A stretch of DNA of 64,000 nucleotides, from positions 1 to 64,000 of the forward strand of contig NZ_JASTLC010000002.1 of NCBI RefSeq assembly GCF_030499575.1, in the 5' to 3' direction. The stretch is from Streptomyces sp. DG2A-72. Its GTDB lineage: Bacteria; Actinomycetota; Actinomycetes; Streptomycetales; Streptomycetaceae. Position numbers and translations under genes: made by a program. A model generated the notes under the pieces. That model was not told the DNA's origin. It made no database searches and saw nothing but the letters and a program-made list of their open reading frames with translations. Position 1 is the first letter of the stretch. The number at the start of each line of letters is the position of its first letter. Below are positions 53,992 to 63,400 of the stretch, in pieces.

Positions 53992-54321
53992 TCACGTCGG
54001 GCGGCGCGTGACTCGCTGGTCCGACTCGCTTCCGCTCCTGGGGGCGTTGTACGCAACGCGCAAGCCGGGCTGTGGCCACTGGTACATGCGGCACGAGACG
54101 AGAGTGTCCCCGCGTAGGTCGACCTCGACCTGATAGAACACCCGGCCGTCCGCCCAGTCCTGGCGGGCCATGACGGGAGCGGTCCGCCACGCCCCGGCCG
54201 ACCAGACGGCCAACGCGGGGCGGCGGCCGGGGGGCCAGGTGGTCACCTTCGGCCGGGGGCCGTCCTCGCGTCGCCACGGGCGGGCGGTGACGGGTTCGGG
54301 GATCTCCTCGGCGGTGCTCAC
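53992..54321 (-). CDS. small hypothetical protein
   Basis: A 109-residue protein from a GTG at 54321. Beta-rich with many Trp and Arg residues (VTTWPPGRRPALAVWSAGAWRTAPVMARQDWADGRVFYQVEVDLRGDTLVSCRMYQWPQPGLRV). No known domain. It lies 38 bp downstream of the 54360-54896 gene and is probably co-transcribed with it. Confidence 0.62.
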   Translation of the reverse strand: MSTAEEIPEPVTARPWRREDGPRPKVTTWPPGRRPALAVWSAGAWRTAPVMARQDWADGRVFYQVEVDLRGDTLVSCRMYQWPQPGLRVAYNAPRSGSESDQRVTRRPT

Positions 54322-54359
54322 GAGTCGAGCCTACGCAGGGGCCACCGGACGGTGCGCGG

Positions 54360-54896
54360 TCAGCCGTCGGCGGGAACGGGGCGGCCGACGTCGGCGAGGA
54401 GTTCGGCCGGGATGCCGTCGCGGGCCCACTCGATGGCGAGGCGGGAGGCGTGCCCCTCGGCGGAGTACAGAAGGGGGCTACCCTGCGCGCCCATGATCCG
54501 GGTGGCCTCCTCGGCGTGCACGGGGATACCCAGGTACGCGCGTCCGGGGCGGCGCCACGTCAGGTCACGCGCGGTGCCGTCTGCTGTGCCGCACCAGGCG
54601 TGTTCCATGGGGAACGCGAGATCCCATGCCATGCCCTCGACGTAGACGAGCTCGCCCTCGGATGCCCACGCCCACGAAACGGATTCGGTGTAGCAGCGGC
54701 CGGGGTCGCCCGGCGGGTCTCCGCCGTCCGGCCACGGCGCCGGGGTGAACAGGCGGCCGTACGTGAGGAGGAGCCCGGCCACTCCACCGGCATGCCGGAA
54801 GCCGGGGAGCTCGCCGCGCATCTGCACATCCCGGCGGAGCTGGTCGACGAGCCACCCCTCGAAGTCGGCGGTCGTGGCGGTGTCGAGACTGGTCAT
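54360..54896 (-). CDS. hypothetical protein
   Basis: A 178-residue protein from ATG 54896. The N-terminus (DFEGWLVDQLRRDVQMRGELPGF) is helical and the centre is beta-rich (RLFTPAPWPDGGDPPGDPGRCYTESVSWAWASEGELVYVEGMAWDLAFPMEHAWC), with a C-terminal helical part. It resembles Streptomyces accessory-region proteins but I know no function. A degenerate ACCGAACCCGCC repeat (54977-55000) lies upstream. Confidence 0.62.
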   Translation of the reverse strand: MTSLDTATTADFEGWLVDQLRRDVQMRGELPGFRHAGGVAGLLLTYGRLFTPAPWPDGGDPPGDPGRCYTESVSWAWASEGELVYVEGMAWDLAFPMEHAWCGTADGTARDLTWRRPGRAYLGIPVHAEEATRIMGAQGSPLLYSAEGHASRLAIEWARDGIPAELLADVGRPVPADG

Positions 54897-55024
54897 TGGT
54901 GGGCGTCCTCCTGGTGGTGAGCGTGCACCGGTCGAGTCTCCTCCCTGCCGTGCACCCGGTGGAAGTCGGTTGGAAGCCGAACCCGCCAGGGGTGCGCGGT
55001 CCTGGTGACGCTGTCGGCCGGAGG

Positions 55025-55306
55025 CTACGGAAGCGGCGAGCGGGTTGCCGCCCTCTCGGCGCGGCTCTTCGCAACGACGATCCAGACCGTAACGTCCGCG
55101 GCGATGGTCCAGCCCATGAACACCCAGTCCATCCAGGCTGTGAACCAGCCGCCGTCAGGGCCCAGCAGGAGTCCACCGGTAAAACCCATCAGGGCGAGCA
55201 CATTCCCAAGTACGAGGTTGAACACCTTGCGCAGCATCAAGCCGTTCAGCACAAAAAGAGCCCCGGCGAGGAGAGTCAGCTCGAATAGCGGGCTGATGAC
55301 GTTCAC
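55025..55306 (-). CDS. small membrane protein
   Basis: A 93-residue protein from a GTG at 55306, preceded by GGGAGGGGAACG. Three hydrophobic segments: LFELTLLAGALFVLNGLM, VFNLVLGNVLALMGFTGGLLLG and WMDWVFMGWTIAADVTVWIVVA. The frame continues upstream through the repeat array as an unlikely Cys/Gly/Arg-rich extension. Similar to the N-terminal part of the 41781-42617 membrane protein in layout. Function unknown. Confidence 0.65.
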   Translation of the reverse strand: MNVISPLFELTLLAGALFVLNGLMLRKVFNLVLGNVLALMGFTGGLLLGPDGGWFTAWMDWVFMGWTIAADVTVWIVVAKSRAERAATRSPLP

Positions 55307-55454
55307 TCCGTTCCCCTCCCGGGGGTAGTTGGCGGCTTTAAGCGGGGACGGCCCCCGGTTACCCATTCTGTTGCCTCGGGCAGGGTTTGCGCAGCGGCCT
55401 TGGCCGTCGTCCTCCGCAAGAGGGAAGCGGGGCGGAGGCATGCCGCGCACCCCG

Positions 55455-55688
55455 ACCGAACCCGCCAAGGGTGCACGGTCCCGCCGGCACCCGGGACGGG
55501 ACGGCTCGCGGGAAGTCCGCAGGTCGGACCGAACCCGCCAAGTGGTGCACCCCTCTGCCACCGAACCCGCCAAACCGTGCACCCCCCTGCGGTGCACGGC
55601 GGCGGTGGTCGAGTCTGCACGCCTGCGACCTGCGCCGACAGCCGGGCCACCCCCGCGGACGCTGGACCGAACCCGCCAAACGGTGCAC
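55455..55688. repeat. iteron-like array of ACCGAACCCGCCAA-N3-GTGCAC
   Basis: Four direct repeats at 55455-55478, 55528-55550, 55560-55582 and 55666-55688 share ACCGAACCCGCCAA, three variable bases and GTGCAC. A degenerate fifth is at 54977-55000, and an extra GTGCACGG lies near 55593. All face the same way. They occupy most of the 544-bp gene-free gap 55307-55850, whose right end holds the two promoter boxes at 55719 and 55758. Confidence 0.85.
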
Positions 55689-55718
55689 CCCCCGATTTAC
55701 CTGGGCTTACGCTGATCT

Positions 55719-55744
55719 CTCATGATTTATGAGCTGGGGACATA
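55719..55744. promoter_or_regulatory. CTCAT-N5-ATGAG box, copy C
   Basis: CTCAT-GATTT-ATGAG followed by CTGGGGACATA, as in copies A and B. It lies 13 bp before promoter element 4 and about 107 bp upstream of the start at 55851. Confidence 0.75.
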
Positions 55745-55757
55745 CCCGAAGGGGGGG

Positions 55758-55805
55758 AGTTTCAGCTCACCTCACAGTTCAACTTGTAGTTCAACTGCAA
55801 CTTAT
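55758..55805 (+). promoter_or_regulatory. AGTTTCAGC/AACTTGTAGTT promoter element 4
   Basis: AGTTTCAGCTCACCT, then CAGTTCAACTTGTAGTTC and, 14 bases on, TGTCATGGTGGA. The last part matches the minus strand of element 1 base for base over most of its length. TTGTAG with CATGGT 18 bases later could be -35 and -10 boxes for the gene at 55851. Confidence 0.75.
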
Positions 55806-55850
55806 GTCATGGTGGAGGCCCACAGCAGCCACGAAGGGAACGGCAACGAC

Positions 55851-57505
55851 ATGCAGGGTTGGGCCAACACCGACAGCAACGACAGCTTGTTTCACGCGTT
55901 CACCGGGGAGGACGGGGCCAGCCTGCGGGCCGTGTGCAACGGGCGCATCCGTCCCGCCGAGCGGCACCGCCGCCGCGACTGCGGACTCTTGACCGCCGAG
56001 GCGGCCCGCGCGCTGCCCTTCACCACGCACTTGTGCGAGCGGTGCGCGGCCAAGGCGGACGCCCCCGCCAAGTCGACGGCCGACGTGATCGCCGACGGTG
56101 CACCCCTCTACAAGCGGGCCGGACTGCGGCACGCGGCCGTGGGCCGCGGCCGTCGCGTGCACTACTCGCGGGGCAACGACGACACCTTGTGCGGCCGGGC
56201 GCTGACGGCGTACCTCGACCTCGACGAGGCCGCGGCCCGGTACGCGCGGGGCGACGAGCTGTGCACCCGGTGCATGCGCGCGGCCGAGGAGCTCGCTTAC
56301 GCCAAGTCCCTTGCCGCGGCCTCGCCCGTCACCCGGGCCGCCGCCGAGCTCGCCGAGATCGTCGCCGACACGGACGAGGCCAACCGCCGGTTCCGTGACG
56401 CCATGGACAGCATCACCCGCACGAACAACACGACTTCGTTGTCCGAGCTCGCGCGGTGGACGTCGTCGCTGTGGCCGCACGTCGAGCAGGACGGCGCCCC
56501 GCGAGAGTTCCACTTCCTCATGATGTGGGCCGCCCGTACGACCCACCTCCTCACCCTCGCCGGGATCGCCCGCCGCGCCGGTCATCTGTGGGAGAACGCC
56601 GAGGACGCCATCGAGGGGCGCGTGTTCCTGGTCGACGCCGAGACCCGGGCCCTGTTCGCGGACACGGCTCCGGCCACGCGGCCCGAGTTCGGCGAGGTGT
56701 TGGCGATCGTCCGCGCCGACGAGGTCCGGCCGGGCGACACCGTCCTCGGTGCCATGCGCGAGGGCGCGACCGTCGAGAGCGCCACCCCGGCGGACGTCGT
56801 CGCTCACCCGGACCCGTACACCGCGGACCCCCGCCCGTACAACCGGGCGTGCGGCTGCGGAGGGTGCCAGCAGGCCGAAGCGTGGACGGGCCCCGTGATC
56901 ACGCTCGCCGTCGAGACGCCGTGGGATGCGTGCGACCCGCTCCCCGCCGCCGTGCCGGTCCTGATCCGTGTGGGCCGCCGTACGTCCGCCGAGGAGGTCA
57001 AGGCACCGCAGGCCCCGGCGTCCACGGACAAGCGCGTCGTATGCGGCGACGGCCGCGAACGTGTCGTCGTCGGCACCACCAACCGGCCCGGCGAGCCTGC
57101 CCGCGTCGTCGTCGAGGGGGGGCCGAGTGGATCGCCGCCGAGTGCCGTCCGGTCCGCCGTCCGGCCATCCCGGGCAGCGCACCCGCGGACGCCGAACACC
57201 CGGACACCCTCGCCGCCCTCGACGTCCTCGCCGGGACGCAGCTCGCCACCATCACCGACGAACACGACTTCACCGGAAGCGACGACTACGACAGGACCGC
57301 GCACGGCGCCCTCGTCGAGCCGCGCGGCTACGGGCGCGTTGCGGTGTACTGGCTCGTCGAGGGCCTCTACGTGACGCCGGACGACCGAGAGCCGCACCGC
57401 GCCGAGCTGCGCCTCCTCGCCGCCAAGTTCCGCGCGGCCGGGTGGGAGATCGAGCCGTCTTCCGTCCGGTCCGTGTTCGCGTGGCGGCCGTCCGCCTCGG
57501 CGTAA
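55851..57505 (+). pseudogene. cysteine-pair protein interrupted by a probable sequencing frameshift
   Basis: From ATG 55851 (AAGGGAACGG upstream) the frame is open to 57374, but after VVVEGG at about 57122 it becomes Ser/Pro/Thr low complexity. In another frame the real continuation AEWIAAECRPVRRPAIPG... runs to TAA 57505. The switch is at a run of seven G at 57116-57122. One more G restores a single protein of about 551 residues. The N-terminus has CNGR...CGLL...CERC and LCGRA...CTRCM cysteine pairs; the middle is helical. Given the nanopore adapter, a base-calling deletion is likelier than a true mutation. Function unknown. Confidence 0.8.
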
Positions 57506-57514
57506 CAGCACAAC

Positions 57515-57585
57515 GCCCGGCCCCCTTCGCTAGGGGAGCCGGGCGCCGGTCGAGGGCCTCGCCGCACACCGCGGCGAGGCCCTCG
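57515..57585. terminator. two successive terminator hairpins
   Basis: CGCCCGGC...GCCGGGCG forms a hairpin around 57515-57545, and CGAGGGCCTCGCCGC at 57551-57565 pairs perfectly with 57571-57585 around ACACC. They separate the plus-strand gene from the convergent gene ending at 57608. Confidence 0.83.
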
Positions 57586-57607
57586 GCGTTCCGTCGGGGC
57601 TGCGGTT

Positions 57608-58075
57608 CTACAGCAGGGCTACGGGCTCAATCCAGCGTGCAGAGGCCATCCACCCGGACCGGGATTTGAGCGCCGCTTTCATCTCATCAGTGGTCGGGTG
57701 GCGGACGTCCGACAGCCAGACCACGGCCATCTGTGCGCGCTGACGGGCAAGGTTCCACCACAGAGGCGGGGGGTCGGCGAGTTCCATCACGACGTGCACC
57801 TCTCCCTCAGCGCCCGGCTTGTTGAGGGCCAGGAGAACCGGGCCGGTGGGGTCTTGCCAGAAGTGCCACGGTCCCCCGTCGGCCGGTGCCTCCTGGTCAA
57901 GCGGAGTGAGTGAGGCGTACGCGGGGAACCGCTCGATCTCTGCGCGTCCAGCGCCGCCGTAGGGCGAGAGCACGACCGCCGCCATCATCGCCCCGCCGAC
58001 AGGGAACGCGGTCGGCTGGGCGATCAACTGCGGCACGTTCCGTTGACGCTGCTCGTGTCCCTGAATGTTCACCAT
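57608..58075 (-). CDS. hypothetical protein
   Basis: A 155-residue protein from ATG 58075 (or GTG 58072), overlapping the end of the upstream gene by 7 bp. Mixed alpha/beta with several Trp residues (FPAYASLTPLDQEAPADGGPWHFWQDPTGPVLLALNKPG, VVMELADPPPLWWNLARQRAQMAVVWLSDVRHPTTDEMKAALKSRS). No known domain. Coupled to the 58069 gene. Confidence 0.63.
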   Translation of the reverse strand: MVNIQGHEQRQRNVPQLIAQPTAFPVGGAMMAAVVLSPYGGAGRAEIERFPAYASLTPLDQEAPADGGPWHFWQDPTGPVLLALNKPGAEGEVHVVMELADPPPLWWNLARQRAQMAVVWLSDVRHPTTDEMKAALKSRSGWMASARWIEPVALL

Positions 58076-58986
58076 GACCGCGGCTCCATCAGGGACCAGT
58101 CGTCGGCCGTGGACTGCGGGTCGAGGTCGACGGCCGGCACCCGCGAGGGCGGGCCGAGCTCGTTCTCGTCGGGGCCGTCGTCGTAGTCCTCGGGGGGCTC
58201 GATCGGGTCGACGTCGTCCCGCGGTTCGTCGTCGAGGCCGTCCTCCTGGTGCTCCTCGGCGAGCGGCTCCTCGTCGGCCTGGTCCACGGCGGCGTTCCAT
58301 TCCTCCTCTGGGGTGGGGTGGGTGTCGGGGTCGGGGTCGAGCTCGTCGCCGTCGTCCTCCTCGGGCGTGCTGTCGGGGAAGTTGGGATGCCTGATGCCGT
58401 CGAACAGGACGATCACGCGGTCATCGGTCCCGGTGCTGAGGGTTCGCTCCGTCCCGTCGAGCTGTGCGCGGGTCCGGACTTCGCCCCATGGGATCTCGGT
58501 CAGTGTCACCGTGGTCTCGAAGGTCTCGCGGCAGCCCTCGCACCCGTATGTGTCGTACCAGGCGGTGAGTTCGAACATGCTGCCCGGGTGCCGGTCGACG
58601 TGGATAAGGCGCCCGTCGCACTGCCCGTCGGAGAACTCGACTTCGCACCTCTCGCCGTGATGGCACCGGATGCCCGAGCACCGGCACGGCGCCGCGGGGT
58701 CCTCGTTCGGGCGCCACACCGCCTCGGCGTGCGCGCGCTGCGCAGGGGTGGCGGTTTCGGGGAGTGCGCGGATGCCGAGCTCTTCGGCGCGGATGCCGAG
58801 CTCGGTCTCGGCGGCGGTGGGCTGGAGTACGTACACGACGGCGGCCGGGGCGGATGCCGGCGCGTCGGTGGTGGCGGATTCGGCGGCGGCCTCGGCCCGT
58901 ACGCGCCGCAGCGCCTCTTGGTAGTCGAGGCCCTCGGTCTCCTTGAGAGCCCAAGCCGCCTTTTGCTCGGCGTTCCTCTTCGGCAT
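58069..58986 (-). CDS. acidic hypothetical protein with cysteine cluster
   Basis: A 305-residue protein from ATG 58986. Residues 1-40 are helical (NAEQKAAWALKETEGLDYQEALRRVRAEAA). Residues 90-160 carry a cysteine/histidine cluster (CRCSGIRCHHGERCEVEFSDGQC, YGCEGCRETF), a probable zinc site. Residues 200-305 are extremely acidic and disordered (TPEEDDGDELDPDPDTHPTPEEEW). DNA mimicry by the acidic tail is conceivable but not shown. No frame disruption. Function unknown. Confidence 0.65.
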   Translation of the reverse strand: MPKRNAEQKAAWALKETEGLDYQEALRRVRAEAAAESATTDAPASAPAAVVYVLQPTAAETELGIRAEELGIRALPETATPAQRAHAEAVWRPNEDPAAPCRCSGIRCHHGERCEVEFSDGQCDGRLIHVDRHPGSMFELTAWYDTYGCEGCRETFETTVTLTEIPWGEVRTRAQLDGTERTLSTGTDDRVIVLFDGIRHPNFPDSTPEEDDGDELDPDPDTHPTPEEEWNAAVDQADEEPLAEEHQEDGLDDEPRDDVDPIEPPEDYDDGPDENELGPPSRVPAVDLDPQSTADDWSLMEPRSW

Positions 58987-59139
58987 GCGATGCCCTCCCG
59001 GCTCCGGGCGTCGGCTCCCACGCGGCCCGCCCGGACAGGACGGATCGTCAGATCTGGAACGACCGGCATCCCGTGGGACCTTCGTACCGTCGGCGCCCGT
59101 GCACGGCGTGGGCGTGCGGGCAGCGGTAGGGGCGTAGTC

Positions 59140-59171
59140 GCGCCCTCCGCGAAGAGCGTAGCGGAGGGCGC
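59140..59171 (-). terminator. intrinsic terminator
   Basis: GCGCCCTCCGC at 59140-59150 pairs perfectly with 59161-59171 around a 10-base loop, 19 bp downstream of the TniQ-like gene. Confidence 0.8.
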
Positions 59172-59189
59172 GGACAGCCGGACGACGAT

Positions 59190-60284
59190 CTACTTCGGCA
59201 GGCCGGTGCACTTGGCGTACGGCACCCATCGGCAGCTCGGCGCGCGCCCGTTGCAGCGCTCGCACACGGCCGTGGTCGACGTCAGGGGCAGTCCGTAGAC
59301 CCACATGAGGCAGGACGGGGCCCGGTGAAGGCCGTGGTCGTCGGGGCGTTCGTGGAGGGCGGGGAGCCGGTTCCACCTTCGCTCGGTGGCCGTACGGCCG
59401 CGCGGCTTGGCTGCGGCCTCGGCCTGGTGCTGTTCGAGCCAGTAGTTCAGCGGCTCGCGCTCGCGCCGGGTGAAGGTGCCGGCGGCGGCGAGCTCGGCGA
59501 CGGACTCGACCCACTCCTCGGCCGAGGCGCGCGGTTTGCGGCGGCGCTCCTCCCACGTCCACATGCGCTCGGCGAGGGCGACGGCCAGGGGATAGACGAC
59601 GACCGGCGCGGCTCGGCGGCGGTGGCGGGAGAGGCCGAGGGCGTCCTCGTCCGCCTGCCACTGTTCGGCGGCCACCTGGCCGTGGACCCACCACCACAGG
59701 GCCACTTGATGGGCGTCGGCGAGGAGGGCGTCACCGACGGGGCCGAGGCGGTGAACGAGCTCACGGTGTCCGCGCAGGGCACGGGCGAGGTCGGGGACGG
59801 GCCCGGTATCGACGAGGTAACCGGCGTCGTCTCCGGCCATCCATCGGCGCCCGCACCCGCACGGCCGCCATCGGTGCCCCTCGGCGGCCAGCCACGCGCC
59901 GGGCTCCATGCACAGCGGGCAGGCCGGCAGCGGTGAGGAGCCGAACCCATCGGGCCACACGTCGAGTTGGACGGCCTCGGCGAGCCGGTCGGGGTGGGCG
60001 CCGGGGAGTGCGCGGGCGAGCTGCTCGGGCTCGCGCTCCACCAGGGCGGCGAGCCGGTCGAGGGCTGCGGGGGAGAGGCGGACCTCGTCGCGCTGCGGAG
60101 AGGGGCCGTCGTCGGGGAGTTCGAGGGCGCGACCGGCGAGGGTGTCGAGGAGCGGGCCGACGCCAAGGCCGTTGGCCGTCGCGGTGCGCAGGAGGTACGA
60201 CAGGTTCGTTTCGCCGTGGATCAGGGGGACGCGGAGCGGGAGCTCGGCCGCGGTGAGCGGGACGGGCGTCGGGGCGGTGGTCAT
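59190..60284 (-). CDS. TniQ-family protein (orphan)
   Basis: A 364-residue protein from ATG 60284. The N-terminus LPLRVPLIHGETNLSYLLRTATANGLG is the TniQ signature (PxxxxESxxSYLxRxAxxNG). A zinc ribbon follows at about 122-144 (CPLCMEPGAWLAAEGHRWRPCGCG), and a second Cys set is at the C-terminus (CERCNGRAPSC). TniQ proteins choose the target for Tn7/Tn5053-like transposition. No TnsA, TnsB or TnsC gene is near, so this is a stand-alone plasmid version with an unknown partner. A 17-bp palindrome at 60370-60386 lies in its promoter region. Confidence 0.82.
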   Translation of the reverse strand: MTTAPTPVPLTAAELPLRVPLIHGETNLSYLLRTATANGLGVGPLLDTLAGRALELPDDGPSPQRDEVRLSPAALDRLAALVEREPEQLARALPGAHPDRLAEAVQLDVWPDGFGSSPLPACPLCMEPGAWLAAEGHRWRPCGCGRRWMAGDDAGYLVDTGPVPDLARALRGHRELVHRLGPVGDALLADAHQVALWWWVHGQVAAEQWQADEDALGLSRHRRRAAPVVVYPLAVALAERMWTWEERRRKPRASAEEWVESVAELAAAGTFTRREREPLNYWLEQHQAEAAAKPRGRTATERRWNRLPALHERPDDHGLHRAPSCLMWVYGLPLTSTTAVCERCNGRAPSCRWVPYAKCTGLPK

Positions 60285-60369
60285 GGCGGCACGCTCCCAC
60301 ACGGCGCCGACAGCGGGTGCACCGTTCGGGTGATGCCGTTTGCAGGCGTCGAACGCGCGAGGGGGTCGT

Positions 60370-60386
60370 GATCACACTGTGTGATC
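60370..60386. promoter_or_regulatory. operator palindrome upstream of the TniQ gene
   Basis: A perfect palindrome, GATCACAC-T-GTGTGATC, 86 bp before the TniQ start in a 197-bp gap. It is a candidate repressor site. Confidence 0.68.
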
Positions 60387-60481
60387 TTCGGGCGGGCCCC
60401 GTGGCGCTCGCCTGTCGGGTCCTGGTCGCGGGTCACATCCGGGGTGGGGTGCCGGATTCGAGCCCTATTGAGGTGGACGCG

Positions 60482-63400
60482 TCAAGTTCCCGGGAAGGGC
60501 GGCACCTTCGATGCCACCCGGCCAAGATGATGTGCTCCTGTCAAATTTGGCGGAAGTCGGCACCGCCCGGGGCCGGGGCGGGCGGGGGAGGGCGGCCCCC
60601 GCTCCCCGCCCTTCGGCAGATGCCCCGCCCACCCGCCGGGAGGCTGTCGCGTGGCCTGTCGCGTGGCCTGTCGCGTGGCCCCCTGTCGTGTGCTGTGACC
60701 TGCGCGAACACCCCCAACCCCCCGGGTCTCCGCCCGGCGCGACAGGGAGCCGCCGGCAGGGGCCGCCGAGGCGGCCGGGCGCGGCTCGCGCCGCCCCGCT
60801 CCCCGCGCCGCGGGGGCCGTCTCCGGGCCCGCCGCGGGGGCCGTGGCAGGCGTCGCACCGACCGGTGCGAGCGGGCGGTGCGGCCGGGGACGGGCCGCCA
60901 TCGTACGACCGGCGCGGCCGTCGGGAGCGCCGCACTCGCCCGGCTCACGTGAGGCGGGAACGGCGGCCGTCCTCGGTGCCGGAACTTGCAGCCGGACGGG
61001 ACCGCGCTCCAACATCAGCCGGACCGGCGCCGCGGGCAGCATCGGGGGAGTCTGCACCGTGGGCATGTTCACGTCTGCGACTCGCTGAGCGTCCGCCGCT
61101 TCGAGCTGGTCCTCGACGGCGGCCCGCTGCTCGGTGGTCCACAGGTTCACGGCGTACGCGTACAGGGCCCGCTGATAGGCCAGCGCCCGCCGGTACCAGA
61201 TACGCCGGGCCCGGGAGAGGACGGCGCCGGTCACGGCCATGCCCATGAACGGCGACACCGCGTCCGCCGCCTGCTGCGCCTTGTTGCGAATGCCCTCCCC
61301 GCGCCCTACGTGCTGCCAGGGGTAATCCCAGCGGAAGCCGACGAGCGCGCCGAGCTCGGCTTGCGTGAACGCCCGGCCGCCGGACGCGCACCCCTGGGGT
61401 TCGTCCGCACGGCGCCGGGTGGCGCCGTACCACGTGGCGGTGACGCACTGCGCCACCTTGTCCGCGCTGAACGAACCGCCGCCCTTAGCCCGGCCGGTGA
61501 CGGGGTCGACCGGCCGCGCGCCCCGGGTGTCGACCCACAGCCCGGATTCCCACCCGAGCGCCTGAGCCACGGTGAGGGAGGGGAGCGGCGCACGGCCGCC
61601 CAGCAGGTCAACACGCGTGGTCAGGTCCGGGCGGGTGGTGGGGAGGGGGCGCCGTGTGCCGTCGCCCCACATGGCCCGCTCGGCGGCGGCGACGTCATCG
61701 GCACGGACCATGGACCGCGCCCCGTCGGGCTCGCCGTCTCGTACGGCGATCATCCACGTGCGGACACGGTGGGAGGCGGCGCCGTAGGTGGCCGCGTCCT
61801 CGACCTGGAAGGACACCCAGTCGAATTGCAGGGACTCGCGCAACTCGGTCTGAATCGCCGCGCACAGCGGGGCGGCGGCCTTCAGCAGGTTGTCTGACTG
61901 CTCCATGGTGACGGACGCGAGGATGCCGCCCGACTTCATCATGACCATGGGCCACAGCAGGACTTCAGCCATCAGCGCCGTGCGCTCGTCCGCGCACGCG
62001 TCCATGGCCAGCCGCCGGAACTCGTCCGGGGTGCACCCGGGCGCGGCCGTCCCTTCCATGCAGTGCTGCGTCTGAATGTGGTGGTGGCACCCGTCGCAGT
62101 CGGCCGTGTCGTCGTGCTCTTCGCACCAGGCTTCCCACTCACCGTCATAGCCGGACGGGTCCCATGCGGCCTCGCCGTCGTTCTCGGCGTCGGACTGGTA
62201 GGCGTACTCGTGGGGGCCGCCGTAGTCCTGGCAGACGTCTTCCACCTCAAGGTGACCGAGGTACTCCGAGGCATGAAACAGCAGGTCCATGAACTTCTCG
62301 ACCTCGGCCGGTTGCACACCGGAGCGCTTCCCGCCGGTCGAAATCGTCGGGCACGGCGTAGACAGGTGCAGCCGCTTGACCGACGTCAGCACGGGGTGCC
62401 GAGGGTCCAGCGTGCGGACGTCGGCACAAATGATCGTGTACCCGGCGGCGCGTGCGGTCGCGGCGGCGCCCTCGTTGATCTCGATCCCCACCGCGTCCAC
62501 GTCGGCCGAGTCGTCGCCCCCCAGGGCGAGGCGCTGCCCCTCCGACATGCCGCCGGGACCGTGGCACACGTGGACCATGCGTTCCGGGCCGTCGTGGGCC
62601 GGGCGCCGCGCCCACCGCGCCGGGTAGGGGTGCGCGAACTCCGTGCAGGTGGGGCAGTCGGCGCACTCGCGGCCGTCGGCGCACGTCGCGCAATCGGTGT
62701 CGCACCACCAGGAGGCCGCACGCATGGCGTCTTCGTTTCCGTGCGCGGCAATGAACGCATCTCGCAGAGCTGCGCCGTCCAGCTCAATTGACGCGTTCGC
62801 GTCAAGTTCCCGGGAAAACCCCCCTTCCCCACCGGGGGCCGAGTCCTCTTTTGAAGCGTCCGCGCCAAGTTCCCGGAGTTCCGCCACCGGCCGAGGAGCG
62901 GCGACTCCCGGCACCGTGCCGCCGTCGCCCTCCCACGCCTCCTCGGTCCCGGGGTCGGACACACCGGCCGGAGCCGGAGCGCTCACCGTCGCCGCCGGCG
63001 CGACCGCGGCGAGCTCCCCCGCCTCGGCCGCGTGCCCGAGGGTGCCCAGGATGCTCGGGGCCTGCCGACCCCGCTCCTTCGGCCGCCACAGCGGCGCCCC
63101 GCCCCGGTACCGCTCGCCGTTCACCCACACCCCGGACCGGCCCTCACACCATGCGCCGTCGCCCCACACCGCGCGCAGTTCGTAGGCCACCGGTTCGCCC
63201 CGCCGCTCCGCCGTACCCGCCGCCCGCACGATCACGGTCCGGCCGTCGTCCTCGCGCTGCATGGCGACCGTCCACCCGTTGCCGAGCGCCGTCTCCGCGA
63301 GCTGCACCGCGGCCATCGGCAGCCACACCCCCGGGGCCGCCTCGGTCTCGGAGATCACGTCACCGGCCATGTCCCACGCGCTCAGGGTCTCGGCGTCAAG

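Noticed and set aside
55303..55650. Minus-strand frame through the iteron array
   Set aside because: Its sequence is the translation of the direct repeats themselves and lacks a ribosome site.
60644..60679. CRISPR array
   Set aside because: The repeats are 12 bp, perfectly tandem with no spacers, and lie in coding sequence with no cas genes nearby.
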